Source: G001797105 sp964528155 (GTDB taxonomy: Bacteria; Chloroflexota; Anaerolineae; Anaerolineales; E44-bin32). Taken from it: DNA of 64,000 nt. Positions 40,747 to 49,276 of this stretch are shown here, in pieces. The stretch covers positions 1 through 64,000 of the forward strand of contig CAZGRL010000008.1 in the NCBI GenBank assembly GCA_964528155.1. Direction: 5' to 3'. The position numbers and the translations under genes are program-made. The notes beneath the pieces are model-generated. The model was given only the letters and a program-made list of their open reading frames with translations. It was not told where the DNA came from and searched no databases. How positions within the stretch are numbered: position 1 is the stretch's first letter; each line of letters starts with the position of its first letter.

Positions 40747-40907
40747 TAGCCTCCGCCGGCATCCTGCCTGCCCAGGCCGCAGGCCAGGGAGCGGAGCGAA
40801 GCGAAGTCGAAGGACGGGGGAGGGGGAAGAGGAGGTGGGGGCCTTTACGAAGCTTCCGGTTATCGTCCGGCGAGGTGTCGCTTCGGCTGCCATCATGGTG
40901 AACTCGC

Positions 40908-42212
40908 ATGACTGAGAAAGTCGATGTCGTCGTCGTGGGTGCCGGGCTGGCCGGTCTCGGCGCCGCCTATCATCTGGCGGGCGCCGGGGCGGAAGTCCTG
41001 GTCGTCGAGCGCGGCGACTATCCCGGAAGCAAGAACGTCAGCGGTGGCCGACTGTATCTCAACCCCGTGCGACCGTACTATCCGGAGCTTCTGGCGGGTG
41101 GGGCCAGTCCGGCCCCACCGTATGAGCGGACGGTCGTCAAGGAAAGGCTGACGGTTTTGGCCGACTCCGGCGGCGCCAGCCTCGAGCTGCACCTTCCTCG
41201 CTTTGCAGAAGACCAGCCTCACAGTGTGACGATCCTTCGAGGCGTGTTCGATCGCTGGCTTGCCGAGCGGGCGACTGAGCGCGGAGCGCTGGTCGTGTCG
41301 GGATACAAGGTCGATGATGTAGTGCGTGAGTCGGGCCAGGTTGTCGGTGTGATCGCCGGCGGCGATGAAGTCCGGGCTGACGTCGTGATCGCCGCCGACG
41401 GCGCGCTTTCGTTCACCGCCGAGCGCGTCGGGCTGCGGGCCCGTCACGATCCGGCGCACTTTGCCCTCGGGATCAAGGAAGTCATCGAACTCCCCTCCGG
41501 ACAGATCGAAGAGCGCTTCGGGCTCGTGCCCGGAGAAGGGCTCGCCTCTCTGTTCTTCGGGACGATTACGCATGGCATTCCGGGCGGTGGCTTCCTTTAT
41601 ACTAACCAGCAAAGCTTGTCCGTCGGGATCGTGATCGGAATGCGGGCGATGGTCGAACACGGTCCTGGCATGGAGACCAGCGCTCTGCTGGAAGAATTCA
41701 AAGCCAGGCCGGAGCTCGCTCCGCTCGTCTCCGACGGCTCAGTCGCCGAGTATTCCGCCCATGCCATCCCTGAACAGTCCAATCGGGCGATGCCGCGCCT
41801 GGTCACGGGAGGGTTGATCGTCGTCGGCGATGCTGCCGGGCTGGCCCTCAACATGGGCATCTCCGTCCGTGGCATGGACTTCGCCCTGGCCTCGGGTGCA
41901 CTGGCGGCGCAGACTGTGCTTCAAGCCAAACAAGAGAGGGACTTTTCCGCCGGTTCTCTGTCCAGGTATGAAGCAGCGATGCGTGCGAGCTTCGTGTTGC
42001 AGGATCATTCGACCTTCGCCGACATGCAGAGTTTCCTTGAGAATCCGCGCCTGTACGAGCTCTACCCCCAAACGCTGCTGAAGCTCCTAGAGTCGTTATT
42101 CACAGTTGATGAAGATGCGAAGGCGGGGCTATGGAAATCCGGGATGAGCGTGCTTCGGGACATCCCGTTGTCCAGCGCGCTGGTTGACCTCTTGCGCATG
42201 CGGAGGCTGTAG
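40908..42212 (+). CDS. fixC: FixC-type electron-transfer flavoprotein:quinone oxidoreductase
   Basis: FAD-dependent oxidoreductase of the FixC/ETF-QO family, 434 aa. The N-terminal dinucleotide motif is VVGAGLAGLGAAYHLA, followed by GSKNVSGGRLY. GLIVVGDAAGLALNMGISVRGMDFALASG is the characteristic second FAD contact. It lacks the C-terminal ferredoxin domain of mitochondrial ETF-QO, which is supplied by the next gene. With FixX, EtfB and EtfA it may form a FixABCX-type complex. Confidence 0.92.
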   Translation: MTEKVDVVVVGAGLAGLGAAYHLAGAGAEVLVVERGDYPGSKNVSGGRLYLNPVRPYYPELLAGGASPAPPYERTVVKERLTVLADSGGASLELHLPRFAEDQPHSVTILRGVFDRWLAERATERGALVVSGYKVDDVVRESGQVVGVIAGGDEVRADVVIAADGALSFTAERVGLRARHDPAHFALGIKEVIELPSGQIEERFGLVPGEGLASLFFGTITHGIPGGGFLYTNQQSLSVGIVIGMRAMVEHGPGMETSALLEEFKARPELAPLVSDGSVAEYSAHAIPEQSNRAMPRLVTGGLIVVGDAAGLALNMGISVRGMDFALASGALAAQTVLQAKQERDFSAGSLSRYEAAMRASFVLQDHSTFADMQSFLENPRLYELYPQTLLKLLESLFTVDEDAKAGLWKSGMSVLRDIPLSSALVDLLRMRRL

Positions 42213-42215
42213 GGC

Positions 42216-42524
42216 ATGTCGGTGTCTGGTGAGGCCGTTCCAGTGAATCTGCAAGAGAAACTGGGGAAAGACGTATTCAAGATTGACGGCGAGAAACCGC
42301 ACATCGTGATCGATCACGATGTCTGTCGCGAGCGATGCACCGTTCGACCATGCCTGTTCGTTTGTCCGGCCAAACTGTACAGCTTGAAGCCGGACTCGGA
42401 AGACATCTTCGTCGACTACGAGGGCTGTCTGGAGTGTGGGACGTGTCTGATCGTGTGCAAGGACGAAGCGCTGTCTTGGGAGTACCCGCGCGCCGGCTTT
42501 GGTGTGCAGTATCGATTCGGATGA
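42216..42524 (+). CDS. fixX: FixX-type ferredoxin-like protein
   Basis: Small ferredoxin of 102 aa that partners FixC. Cys motifs are CRERCTVRPCLFVCP and CLECGTCLIVC; the second is a clean [4Fe-4S] site, and the ending SWEYPRAGFGVQYRFG is typical of FixX. It starts 3 bases after fixC. Confidence 0.92.
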   Translation: MSVSGEAVPVNLQEKLGKDVFKIDGEKPHIVIDHDVCRERCTVRPCLFVCPAKLYSLKPDSEDIFVDYEGCLECGTCLIVCKDEALSWEYPRAGFGVQYRFG

Positions 42525-42534
42525 GGAGCTGATC

Positions 42535-43326
42535 TTGAGGATCATCGTGTGTGTCAAGGAAGTCGCCGACCTGGCCCAGGTGCGTTTCAAGAGCGACGGT
42601 CGGACGCCGGTGCTGGAGGGATTGCCGGTCAGGCTGGGCGCCTTTGAGAAGAACGCCCTGGAAGAGGCGGTCCAAATCAAAGAACGCCTCGGTGAAGTGG
42701 AGGTCGTCGCTCTCTCCGTCGGCTCGGGCAAATTAAAGGACAGCATCAAAGAGGCGCTGGCCATGGGGGCCGACCGGGCCGTGCTGGTCTATGACAACTC
42801 CCTGGTCGGCGCCGGCTCGGACGTTATCGCGCGGACACTTGCGTCGGCCGTCGAGCGGATCGGCGAGTGGGATGTGTGCATGCTGGGTGAAGGCTCGGAT
42901 GACGAGTACACCGGACAGACGCCCTCGCGCCTGGCCGCCATCCTCGATGTGCCGCAGATCACCAATGTGCGTGCATTGGAAGTCTCTTCGGACGGACATG
43001 TGCAAGCAACGCGTGACCTCGAGCAGGAGCTTGAGATCGTCGCCTGTGACGCCCCGGTCGTCGTCTCGGTGACGAGCGAGCTCAACACGCCTCGATTGCC
43101 GCCGCTGACCGCGATCCTCAAGGCGGGTCGCAAACCGATGGAGGTCTGGGCTTTGTCGGATCTTGGGATCGGACCGGATGCAGTTCAATTAGATACGCCG
43201 CACGTCGAAATGCTCAGCAACCTGGCACCCCAGAGTTCGCGCAAGAACAAGTTCTTCGAGGGCGAGTTGGACTCGCAGATCGACGAGCTTGTGCGGGCTC
43301 TTGAACATGATGGAGCCTTGCCGTGA
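42535..43326 (+). CDS. etfB: Electron-transfer flavoprotein beta subunit (FixA/EtfB)
   Basis: ETF beta subunit, 263 aa. The best start is TTG 42535 (RIIVCVKEV) with GAGGAG 7 bases upstream; a longer frame to 42499 lies within fixX. AMP/FAD-binding parts seen are GAFEKNALEEAVQIKE, ALAMGADRAVLV and GEGSDDEYTGQTPSRLAAIL. Its stop overlaps the etfA GTG. Whether the ETF is of the electron-bifurcating kind needs phylogeny or FAD-site analysis. Confidence 0.92.
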   Translation: MRIIVCVKEVADLAQVRFKSDGRTPVLEGLPVRLGAFEKNALEEAVQIKERLGEVEVVALSVGSGKLKDSIKEALAMGADRAVLVYDNSLVGAGSDVIARTLASAVERIGEWDVCMLGEGSDDEYTGQTPSRLAAILDVPQITNVRALEVSSDGHVQATRDLEQELEIVACDAPVVVSVTSELNTPRLPPLTAILKAGRKPMEVWALSDLGIGPDAVQLDTPHVEMLSNLAPQSSRKNKFFEGELDSQIDELVRALEHDGALP

Positions 43327-44285
43327 GCGGTGTGCTCGTCTACAGCGAGAGGGACGAGCTGGGTCACGATCTTCTATCGTGGGCGGCGCGGCACGAGGAG
43401 CTTGGCGAAGCGACGGCGGTCGTAGTCGGGCCGCATGCCAGGGAACGGGTCGAGGCCTACCGGGGATTTGGCGCCGCTCGGATCTACCACGACACTTCCG
43501 CCTCTCTGGCTTCGCTGCAAGAGGACATTGTTGCGCTCGCGCTGGCCGACATGGCCCGTCGAATCGACGCGAGTCTAGTTCTGATAGGAGCCACCCGCCG
43601 CGGCCGGGCGCTGGCGCCACGGCTGGCGCAGTTGCTGGATGCCGGCTGTGTGAGTGAAGCTGTCGAACTCGAGCTCGACGCGGGACAACTGGTGACCGGG
43701 AGATACTCACTTGGCGGCAACACGATCGCGCGAGAGGCCATTCGGACTCGGGTGCAGGTGATCGCCGTCGCGCCTGGGACAATTGAACGCGCCACTCCTG
43801 TGGCGGCCGCGTCTGAATTGGTCGCGTATGAATCTTCGCTCGGCGCATCTCGAGTGACGATCGTCGAGCGTCGAAGCAAACCTGCGATGGAGACGAACAT
43901 CGCTGAGAGTGATCGTCTGGTGTGCGTCGGCCGCGGGTTGGCCTCGAAGGATGATCTACCGCTCGTGATGGATCTAGCCAGTGCGCTCAGCGGAGAGCTG
44001 GCGTGCACCCGCCCACTGTCGTACGAGTACGGCTGGCTCCCGGAAGACCGCATGATCGGAATCTCCGGTCAGAAGTGCAGTCCGCAATTGCTCATCTCCG
44101 TCGGCGTTTCGGGCCAGGTCCAACACACCGTTGGCATCCAGGGCGCCAGGACCATCGTTGCCATCAACACCGAGCTAGGCGCGCCGATTTTCGCCCAGGC
44201 GGATTACGCCATCGTTGGGGACCTGTACGAAGTCGTCCCGCGGCTTGCGGCCCGTCTGCGAGTCGGGAGCAGTAGCGCATCCTGA
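43323..44285 (+). CDS. etfA: Electron-transfer flavoprotein alpha subunit (FixB/EtfA)
   Basis: ETF alpha subunit, 320 aa from GTG 43323. The C-terminal FAD-binding region is well kept: CVGRGLASKDDLPLVMDLASALSGELACTRPL, ISVGVSGQVQHTVGIQGA and VAINTELGAPIFAQADYAIVGDLYEVVP. Last gene of the acd-fixC-fixX-etfB-etfA operon. The spacing to the next gene is 229 bp with no obvious terminator. Confidence 0.93.
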   Translation: MSGVLVYSERDELGHDLLSWAARHEELGEATAVVVGPHARERVEAYRGFGAARIYHDTSASLASLQEDIVALALADMARRIDASLVLIGATRRGRALAPRLAQLLDAGCVSEAVELELDAGQLVTGRYSLGGNTIAREAIRTRVQVIAVAPGTIERATPVAAASELVAYESSLGASRVTIVERRSKPAMETNIAESDRLVCVGRGLASKDDLPLVMDLASALSGELACTRPLSYEYGWLPEDRMIGISGQKCSPQLLISVGVSGQVQHTVGIQGARTIVAINTELGAPIFAQADYAIVGDLYEVVPRLAARLRVGSSSAS

Positions 44286-44514
44286 TCCGAGTGGTCGGCG
44301 TCCCTCCCGCGCGGGAAACGTCGGCTATAGCGTGCGGAAGAATCTCAGCGTATCCTTCCCGTGAACAAGATGGGATGCCCCTCCGAGAAGAAAAGCGGGC
44401 GAGGGGGTCCAGATGTGTTGTGCCGGCCATCCCCCCGGCAGCGTTCACAGAGAAAAGTGCCTCGTGGACGCTTCCGACGACGAGCCACCTATCCTTTGAG
44501 GGGGATGGTGCCGT

Positions 44515-45375
44515 GTGGATCAATGGATTAATTCGTTCCTGAGAGATCGTTCGCGCGGTTTCTTGCGGGCGCTGTCTGCTGCGCTCATCGCTCTCGTCGG
44601 TCTCCTCGATTACATAACCGGGTACGACCTCTCTCTTAGCTTGTTCTATCTGGCGCCTGTCGCCATCGAAGCCTGGTACGACACTGGCGTCATTGCATAT
44701 CTGGCGTCATCCCTGAGTGCGCTCGCCTGGCTTCTGGCGAACACCTTCGCGGCCGATCCCGGCCGCCTCACGCCTGCCGTGGCAGCCTGGAACACGGCGA
44801 TCCGTCTCGGCTTCTTCGTCATCGTAGCCAAGCTGCTGGCATCATTGCGCCTCGCCCATGAAGCCCAGCGAGACCTGGCCAGGACAGACTCACTCACGGG
44901 AGCATACAACGGGCGGACGTTCCGCGAGCTCCTGCAAGCCGAATTGCTCCGTGCTCACAGGATGGGATACCCGCTGTCTCTGATCTACCTTGATCTGGAC
45001 AACTTCAAGTCCTTGAACGACCGCCGCGGGCACGCTCAGGGAGATGCCCTCCTCCAGATCGTTGGTCGAGGGCTGGCCGGCAATCTGCGAGGCACGGACG
45101 TGGTTGGCCGTCTCGGCGGCGATGAATTCGCCGTCCTCCTGCCGAACACCAATCAGGAGCAGGCTGCAGTGGTCGCCTCGAAATTGCATACATTGCTGGA
45201 TGCGTCGACCAAGGCCGTCGATGCGCGAGTGTCCTTGAGCATGGGGGTTGTCACGAACCTCAGCCGGACATCGCAGGCAGAGGCCCTGATCTCGGCCGCC
45301 GACGGGCTGATGTATGAAGCCAAGCGCGCCGGGAAGAATGTGGTCTGCCATGGATTGTTCCGCTCGGAGTCTTGA
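44515..45375 (+). CDS. Membrane diguanylate cyclase (GGDEF)
   Basis: Protein of 286 aa. Residues 15-110 form a membrane sensor with about four helices, and residues 120-280 a GGDEF domain with an intact active site (LGGDEF, Gly201-Phe205) and an upstream NFKSLND metal-binding region, so c-di-GMP synthesis is expected. No RxxD inhibitory site is evident. The membrane part (DYITGYDLS at residue 32, WNTAIRLGFF at 92) closely resembles that of the histidine kinase at 61029. The start GTG 44515 follows GAGGGGGATG. Confidence 0.88.
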   Translation: MDQWINSFLRDRSRGFLRALSAALIALVGLLDYITGYDLSLSLFYLAPVAIEAWYDTGVIAYLASSLSALAWLLANTFAADPGRLTPAVAAWNTAIRLGFFVIVAKLLASLRLAHEAQRDLARTDSLTGAYNGRTFRELLQAELLRAHRMGYPLSLIYLDLDNFKSLNDRRGHAQGDALLQIVGRGLAGNLRGTDVVGRLGGDEFAVLLPNTNQEQAAVVASKLHTLLDASTKAVDARVSLSMGVVTNLSRTSQAEALISAADGLMYEAKRAGKNVVCHGLFRSES

Positions 45376-45504
45376 ACCGCTCCCCATCTGGCGCCACTGC
45401 AAACCGGTCTTGAACCATGGGGCCGGATAGATCTTCCGGTCGATGACGGCTGCAGGCGTCCCGCGACTCGGGTGTCTCGGCCCGCCGAGAGAGGGAGGAA
45501 AAGG

Positions 45505-46068
45505 ATGTCGTCCGCAAGACCCATGTTCTGGCTGATCGCCATCAAGTCTATTGTGGTTCACACGGTGACCTACGTCGTCGTGGGGATCCTGGCATCCAGT
45601 CTCTTCGACTATGCCTCGCTCTTCGCTGAACCGGGCTACAGCGGCTTCATGCGCCAGCTCGACGATCCCTTGGTGACCGCCGGCCCATTGTTCCAACCTA
45701 TACGGGGCGTGCTCTTCGGAGTCGTTTTCTACCTTCTCCGAGAGGTCTTGTTCGCCAAGAAAAACGGATGGCTGGTCTGTTGGATCACCCGGGTTTTAAT
45801 CGGGATATTTTCGACATTAGGACCGGCCCCGGGCTCGATAGAGGGGTTAATCTACAAGACCATTCCNNNNNNNNNNTTCCCCACCGCACGCCAGCTGGGC
45901 GGACTGGTCGAAGTTCTGGTCCAATCGCTGCTCCTCTCCATCATTCTCTTCTACTGGGTGAACCACCCGGAGAAGCGATGGCTGAGCTGGACACTTGGGG
46001 TGCTCTTTGCCGTTGGCATCCTCCTCCCGGCGCTCGGACTGCTGGTAGGTGGAGCGGGGATGGGCTGA
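45505..46068 (+). CDS. Hypothetical membrane protein, interrupted by assembly gap
   Basis: About 187 aa with four or five hydrophobic helices; I recognise no family. ATG 45505 follows GGGAGGAAAAGG. The 10 Ns at 45867-45876 fall inside the gene, and the frame matches on both sides only if the gap is really 10 bases, so the true length and the middle sequence are unknown. Confidence 0.55.
   Translation: MSSARPMFWLIAIKSIVVHTVTYVVVGILASSLFDYASLFAEPGYSGFMRQLDDPLVTAGPLFQPIRGVLFGVVFYLLREVLFAKKNGWLVCWITRVLIGIFSTLGPAPGSIEGLIYKTIXXXXFPTARQLGGLVEVLVQSLLLSIILFYWVNHPEKRWLSWTLGVLFAVGILLPALGLLVGGAGMG
45867..45876. other. Assembly gap (10 N)
   Basis: Ten consecutive Ns mark a scaffold join or unresolved bases inside a membrane-protein gene. 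Linkage of the two sides is therefore by assembly only. Confidence 0.98.
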
Positions 46069-46069
46069 G

Positions 46070-46212
46070 GACAGACGGCGGGTGACGGCCGGCGGACGAC
46101 GGATGGTGGACGACCGGAAGACCGGTGGCCGACGACCGCAGACGGGGCGAAGGCCCGGTCATCGGTCACCGGTATCTTGTCGTCCAGCGTCCACCGTCCA
46201 TCGTCGATAGGG
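46070..46212. repeat. Degenerate heptamer array 1 (7-bp period, inverted halves)
   Basis: The first half reads as 7-base units of the GACGG/GACGA kind (CAGACGG, CGGACGA, TGGACGA); the second half reads CGTC-type units (CCAGCGT, CCACCGT, CCATCGT). It fills the whole gap between the gapped membrane gene and the epimerase gene. Confidence 0.75.
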
Positions 46213-46223
46213 GTCCATAAATC

Positions 46224-47228
46224 ATGAAGGCGCTTTTCATTGGTGGCACAGGGATCATCAGCACCGCCGTCAGCCGGCAAGCTGTCGCCGACGGCATCGA
46301 TCTGTATCTGCTCAATCGTGGACTGCGCCCGGCCGACCTGCCCGGCGTCCATCGTCTGATCGCCGACGTCCACAAGGTTGAGGATGTGCGGGCTGTGCTC
46401 GCAGAGCAGCGCTTCGACGTCGTGGTGGATTGGATCGCCTACACGCCTCAGGACATCCGTCGGGATCTCTCGCTGTTCCAGGGGCGCATCGGGCAGTTCG
46501 TATTCATCAGCTCGGCCTCGGCCTATCAGAAACCGCCCGAGCAATACATCATCACCGAATCGACGCCGCTCTCGAATCCTTATTGGCAGTACTCGCGTGA
46601 CAAGATCGCATGCGAAGAGATGCTGATGCGTGCCTACCAGGACGACGGATTCCCGGTCACGATCGTCAGGCCGTCTCTGACGTATGACAACCTTCTTCCA
46701 GTGGCAATCGGAGGCTGGGGCTCGTACACGCTCGCCGATCGGATCAAGGCCGGTCGGCCGATCATCATCCATGGAGACGGCTCGTCGCTGTGGGTCGTCA
46801 CGCATTCGGAGGATTTCGCTCGAGGCTTTCTGCCCTTGTTGGGAAACTCGCAGGCGATCGGCCAGGCCTACCACATCACCTCAGACGAGGTACTGACCTG
46901 GAATGAGATTTACCTGACGATCGCCGAGGCCTTGGGCGTCGAGGCGAAGGTCGTGCACATCCCCTCCGAATTCATCGTGAGAGTGGCTCCCGAGTTGACG
47001 GGCAGTCTGCTGGGTGACAAGACCTGGAGCGTGGTCTTTGACAACAGCAAGATCAAAAGGATCGCGCCCGAGTATCAAGCCGTCATCCCCTTGCGGGAAG
47101 GGGTCAGGCGAGCACTAGCCTGGTTTGATGCCGATGCCAGCCGCCGCGGTGTGGATGATGCGGTGAATGCCCAAATGGACCGGATCCTGGCGGCGTACAG
47201 AGCCGGACGACAGATGATGGACGAATGA
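46224..47228 (+). CDS. NAD-dependent epimerase/dehydratase (atypical SDR)
   Basis: Extended/atypical short-chain dehydrogenase of 334 aa. The Rossmann motif is IGGTGIIS near residue 6-13, and the catalytic YSRDK pair (Tyr-x3-Lys) lies near residue 122. SSASAY supplies the upstream serine. It resembles CSP41-like NAD-binding proteins. The substrate, probably a nucleotide-sugar or sugar derivative, is not determinable. Heptamer arrays flank it on both sides and it has no operon partner. Confidence 0.82.
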   Translation: MKALFIGGTGIISTAVSRQAVADGIDLYLLNRGLRPADLPGVHRLIADVHKVEDVRAVLAEQRFDVVVDWIAYTPQDIRRDLSLFQGRIGQFVFISSASAYQKPPEQYIITESTPLSNPYWQYSRDKIACEEMLMRAYQDDGFPVTIVRPSLTYDNLLPVAIGGWGSYTLADRIKAGRPIIIHGDGSSLWVVTHSEDFARGFLPLLGNSQAIGQAYHITSDEVLTWNEIYLTIAEALGVEAKVVHIPSEFIVRVAPELTGSLLGDKTWSVVFDNSKIKRIAPEYQAVIPLREGVRRALAWFDADASRRGVDDAVNAQMDRILAAYRAGRQMMDE

Positions 47229-47417
47229 CGACGGGAGATCGACGACGGAGGACGGGAGCCTGATCACCACAATGCCCTTTCGGTCCCCCGTCTTCGGTCT
47301 CCGGTCTACCGTCCGCCGTCTATCGTCCGCCGTCTAGCGTCCAGTCCCCGGTCTTCCGTCTCCGGTCCTCCTCAGCCCGTCGTCCGTCGTCTGCCGTCGA
47401 TCGTCGGTCTTCCCCCG
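47229..47417. repeat. Degenerate heptamer array 2
   Basis: A short GACGG-type half (CGACGGG, CGACGGA, GGACGGG) is followed after about 30 bases by about 19 CGTC/GGTC-type heptamers (ACCGTCC, GCCGTCT, ATCGTCC, GCCGTCT). It is the longest array of the family in the window. Confidence 0.75.
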
Positions 47418-47524
47418 AGAATCCCCCCCCAGCTCAGAATGAAGTACCCCGGCACCATTGACCTCGCCGCCGGTCGCGGTAAGATTTGTTTCCATTTCGG
47501 AACATTTCCAAGGTGGGATTTTCT

Positions 47525-48031
47525 ATGGCCCCTAAACCCGAATCCTACGCCGACCGCTTTGCCGAGATCATCCGCCAGGGGATCCGTTTGAAGCACCGCT
47601 TCCGGGCGGTCCTGCCTGAACATGCCACCCAGGCGCGGGCCCGTATTCGGGAGTTCTTGCCTGATGGGCTTTCGGAGCACGATGCAGACTTCAACCTCTA
47701 CTACGAGCTCGGGGTGATCCTGTCCGAAGCTCAAGCGCCGATGACGATGGGTGAGCTCAGTCAGGCCGTCGAGGTGCCGCTGAGCACGGCGACCCGCATC
47801 GTAGATTCGCTGGTCGAGAGCGACTATGCCGAGCGGCTGTCCGATCCGACCGATCGTCGAGTGGTTCGGGTCGGGCTCACACACAAGGGTCAGGAGATGT
47901 ACCGAGCGATTGAGGAGATGATCCACCAGCGGATTGAGTTGCTCCTGCGCCGTTTCACGCAGGAGGAATGCGAAACGCTGCTGAGACTAATGCACAAGAT
48001 CCTGGACGCTCTGACCGAAGAAGTCGGCTAG
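47525..48031 (+). CDS. MarR-family transcriptional regulator
   Basis: Winged-helix regulator of 168 aa. TMGELSQAVEVPLSTATRIVDSLVESDYAERLSDPTDRRVVRVGLTHKG-type sequence in the middle is the MarR DNA-binding domain with its wing (DPTDRR). ATG 47525 has AAGGTGGG upstream; an ATG at 47486 is less likely. A GGAA-CAT-TTCC palindrome at 47499-47509 just upstream could be its own operator. It precedes an efflux-type ABC operon that it probably controls. Confidence 0.88.
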   Translation: MAPKPESYADRFAEIIRQGIRLKHRFRAVLPEHATQARARIREFLPDGLSEHDADFNLYYELGVILSEAQAPMTMGELSQAVEVPLSTATRIVDSLVESDYAERLSDPTDRRVVRVGLTHKGQEMYRAIEEMIHQRIELLLRRFTQEECETLLRLMHKILDALTEEVG

Positions 48032-48112
48032 AAGTCTTCGTCGCCATCCAGGGCCCGGATCGATTGGGGAAGACGAACTTCGGGCAGGTTGCCCGCGAGG
48101 ATGGGAGAACAA

Positions 48113-49237
48113 ATGAGACGCTTGAGAGCCTTGATGCGCAAAGAGTTGACCCACATGCGGCATGATCCCCGAACCGTCATGATGATCCTGGTCATGCCGA
48201 TTCTCCAATTGGTCCTGTTGGGATACGCCGCAAACACCGACATTACAAACGTCGCTGCCGCGATCTATGACCAGGACAATACCCGGGCCAGTCGCCAATT
48301 GCTGGACGCCTTCCGCGCAACCGGCTTCTTTTCGATCGACTACGTGGCCTATAGCAACGACGACGTCAATCGCCTGATCCAGGGGGGAAAAGCCAGCGTT
48401 GGGATCATCATCCCGCCGAATTACGGTTTGGATCTGACCGCAGGCCGCACCGGCGAAGTCGGCGTGCTGATCGACGGATCCGATCCTACCGTGGCCGCCG
48501 CGGCGCTCTCGGCCGCGACCCTGGCCGGCCAGGCCCACGGCACCAACCTCCGCCTCGAGCAACTTGCAGCCGTAGGCGCGACCGGCGGTTCCCTCCCGGT
48601 TGAGGTGCGCACACGCGTGCTCTACAACCCGGACCTTCTCAGCAGCTACAACATGGTGCCCGGCTTGATCGCCCTCATCTTGATGATGACCACGATGAAC
48701 CTGACGTCGGCCGCCATTGTGAAGGAACGTGAGCGCGACACCATCGAACAGCTCATCGTGACCCCCATCCGCAGCTGGGAGCTTGTGATCGCCAAGATCA
48801 CACCCTATGTCATCGTTTCCATGGTGGATGTGGTGATCATATTGCTTTTTGGCACGTTGTGGTTCGGCGTGCCGATCCGTGGGAGCCTCTTGCTGCTGCT
48901 CACCCTAACCGGGCTCTTCCTGCTCCCCAATCTGGGGATCGGCCTGGTCATCTCGACATTTGCCCGAACCCAACAGCAGGCGCAGTTCATGGTCATGCCG
49001 ATCATGCTCCCCACTTTCCTCCTGTCGGGCTTTCTATTTCCGATTTCTACCTTGCCTCCGGTGTTGCAGGTGATCAGCCGCTTCCTTCCGGTGACGTATT
49101 TCCTGGTCATTGTGCGCAGCATCGTGATCAAGGGCGCCGGCCTGGAGCTGCTCTTGCCCGAGGTGGCTGCCCTGACTGTCTTCTCGGTAGCCCTGATGGG
49201 CATTGCCGCCCTGCGGTTCCGTAAGACGCTTGACTGA
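48113..49237 (+). CDS. ABC-2 type efflux permease (YbhS/YhhJ family)
   Basis: ABC-2 membrane protein of 374 aa. One N-terminal helix is followed by a large extracytoplasmic domain (residues about 45-180) and five C-terminal helices. Family features are MRKELTHMRHDPRTVMMILVMP at the N-terminus and NLTSAAIVKERERDTIEQLIVTPI in the loop. ATG 48113 has GGGAGAA upstream; earlier in-frame TTG 48089 and ATG 48101 lack good sites. Second gene of marR-permease-MFP-ATPase-ATPase. Confidence 0.87.
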   Translation: MRRLRALMRKELTHMRHDPRTVMMILVMPILQLVLLGYAANTDITNVAAAIYDQDNTRASRQLLDAFRATGFFSIDYVAYSNDDVNRLIQGGKASVGIIIPPNYGLDLTAGRTGEVGVLIDGSDPTVAAAALSAATLAGQAHGTNLRLEQLAAVGATGGSLPVEVRTRVLYNPDLLSSYNMVPGLIALILMMTTMNLTSAAIVKERERDTIEQLIVTPIRSWELVIAKITPYVIVSMVDVVIILLFGTLWFGVPIRGSLLLLLTLTGLFLLPNLGIGLVISTFARTQQQAQFMVMPIMLPTFLLSGFLFPISTLPPVLQVISRFLPVTYFLVIVRSIVIKGAGLELLLPEVAALTVFSVALMGIAALRFRKTLD

Positions 49238-49276
49238 GAAATTGACTCATTCTGAAGAGAAGGAAGGTAACTTGCC

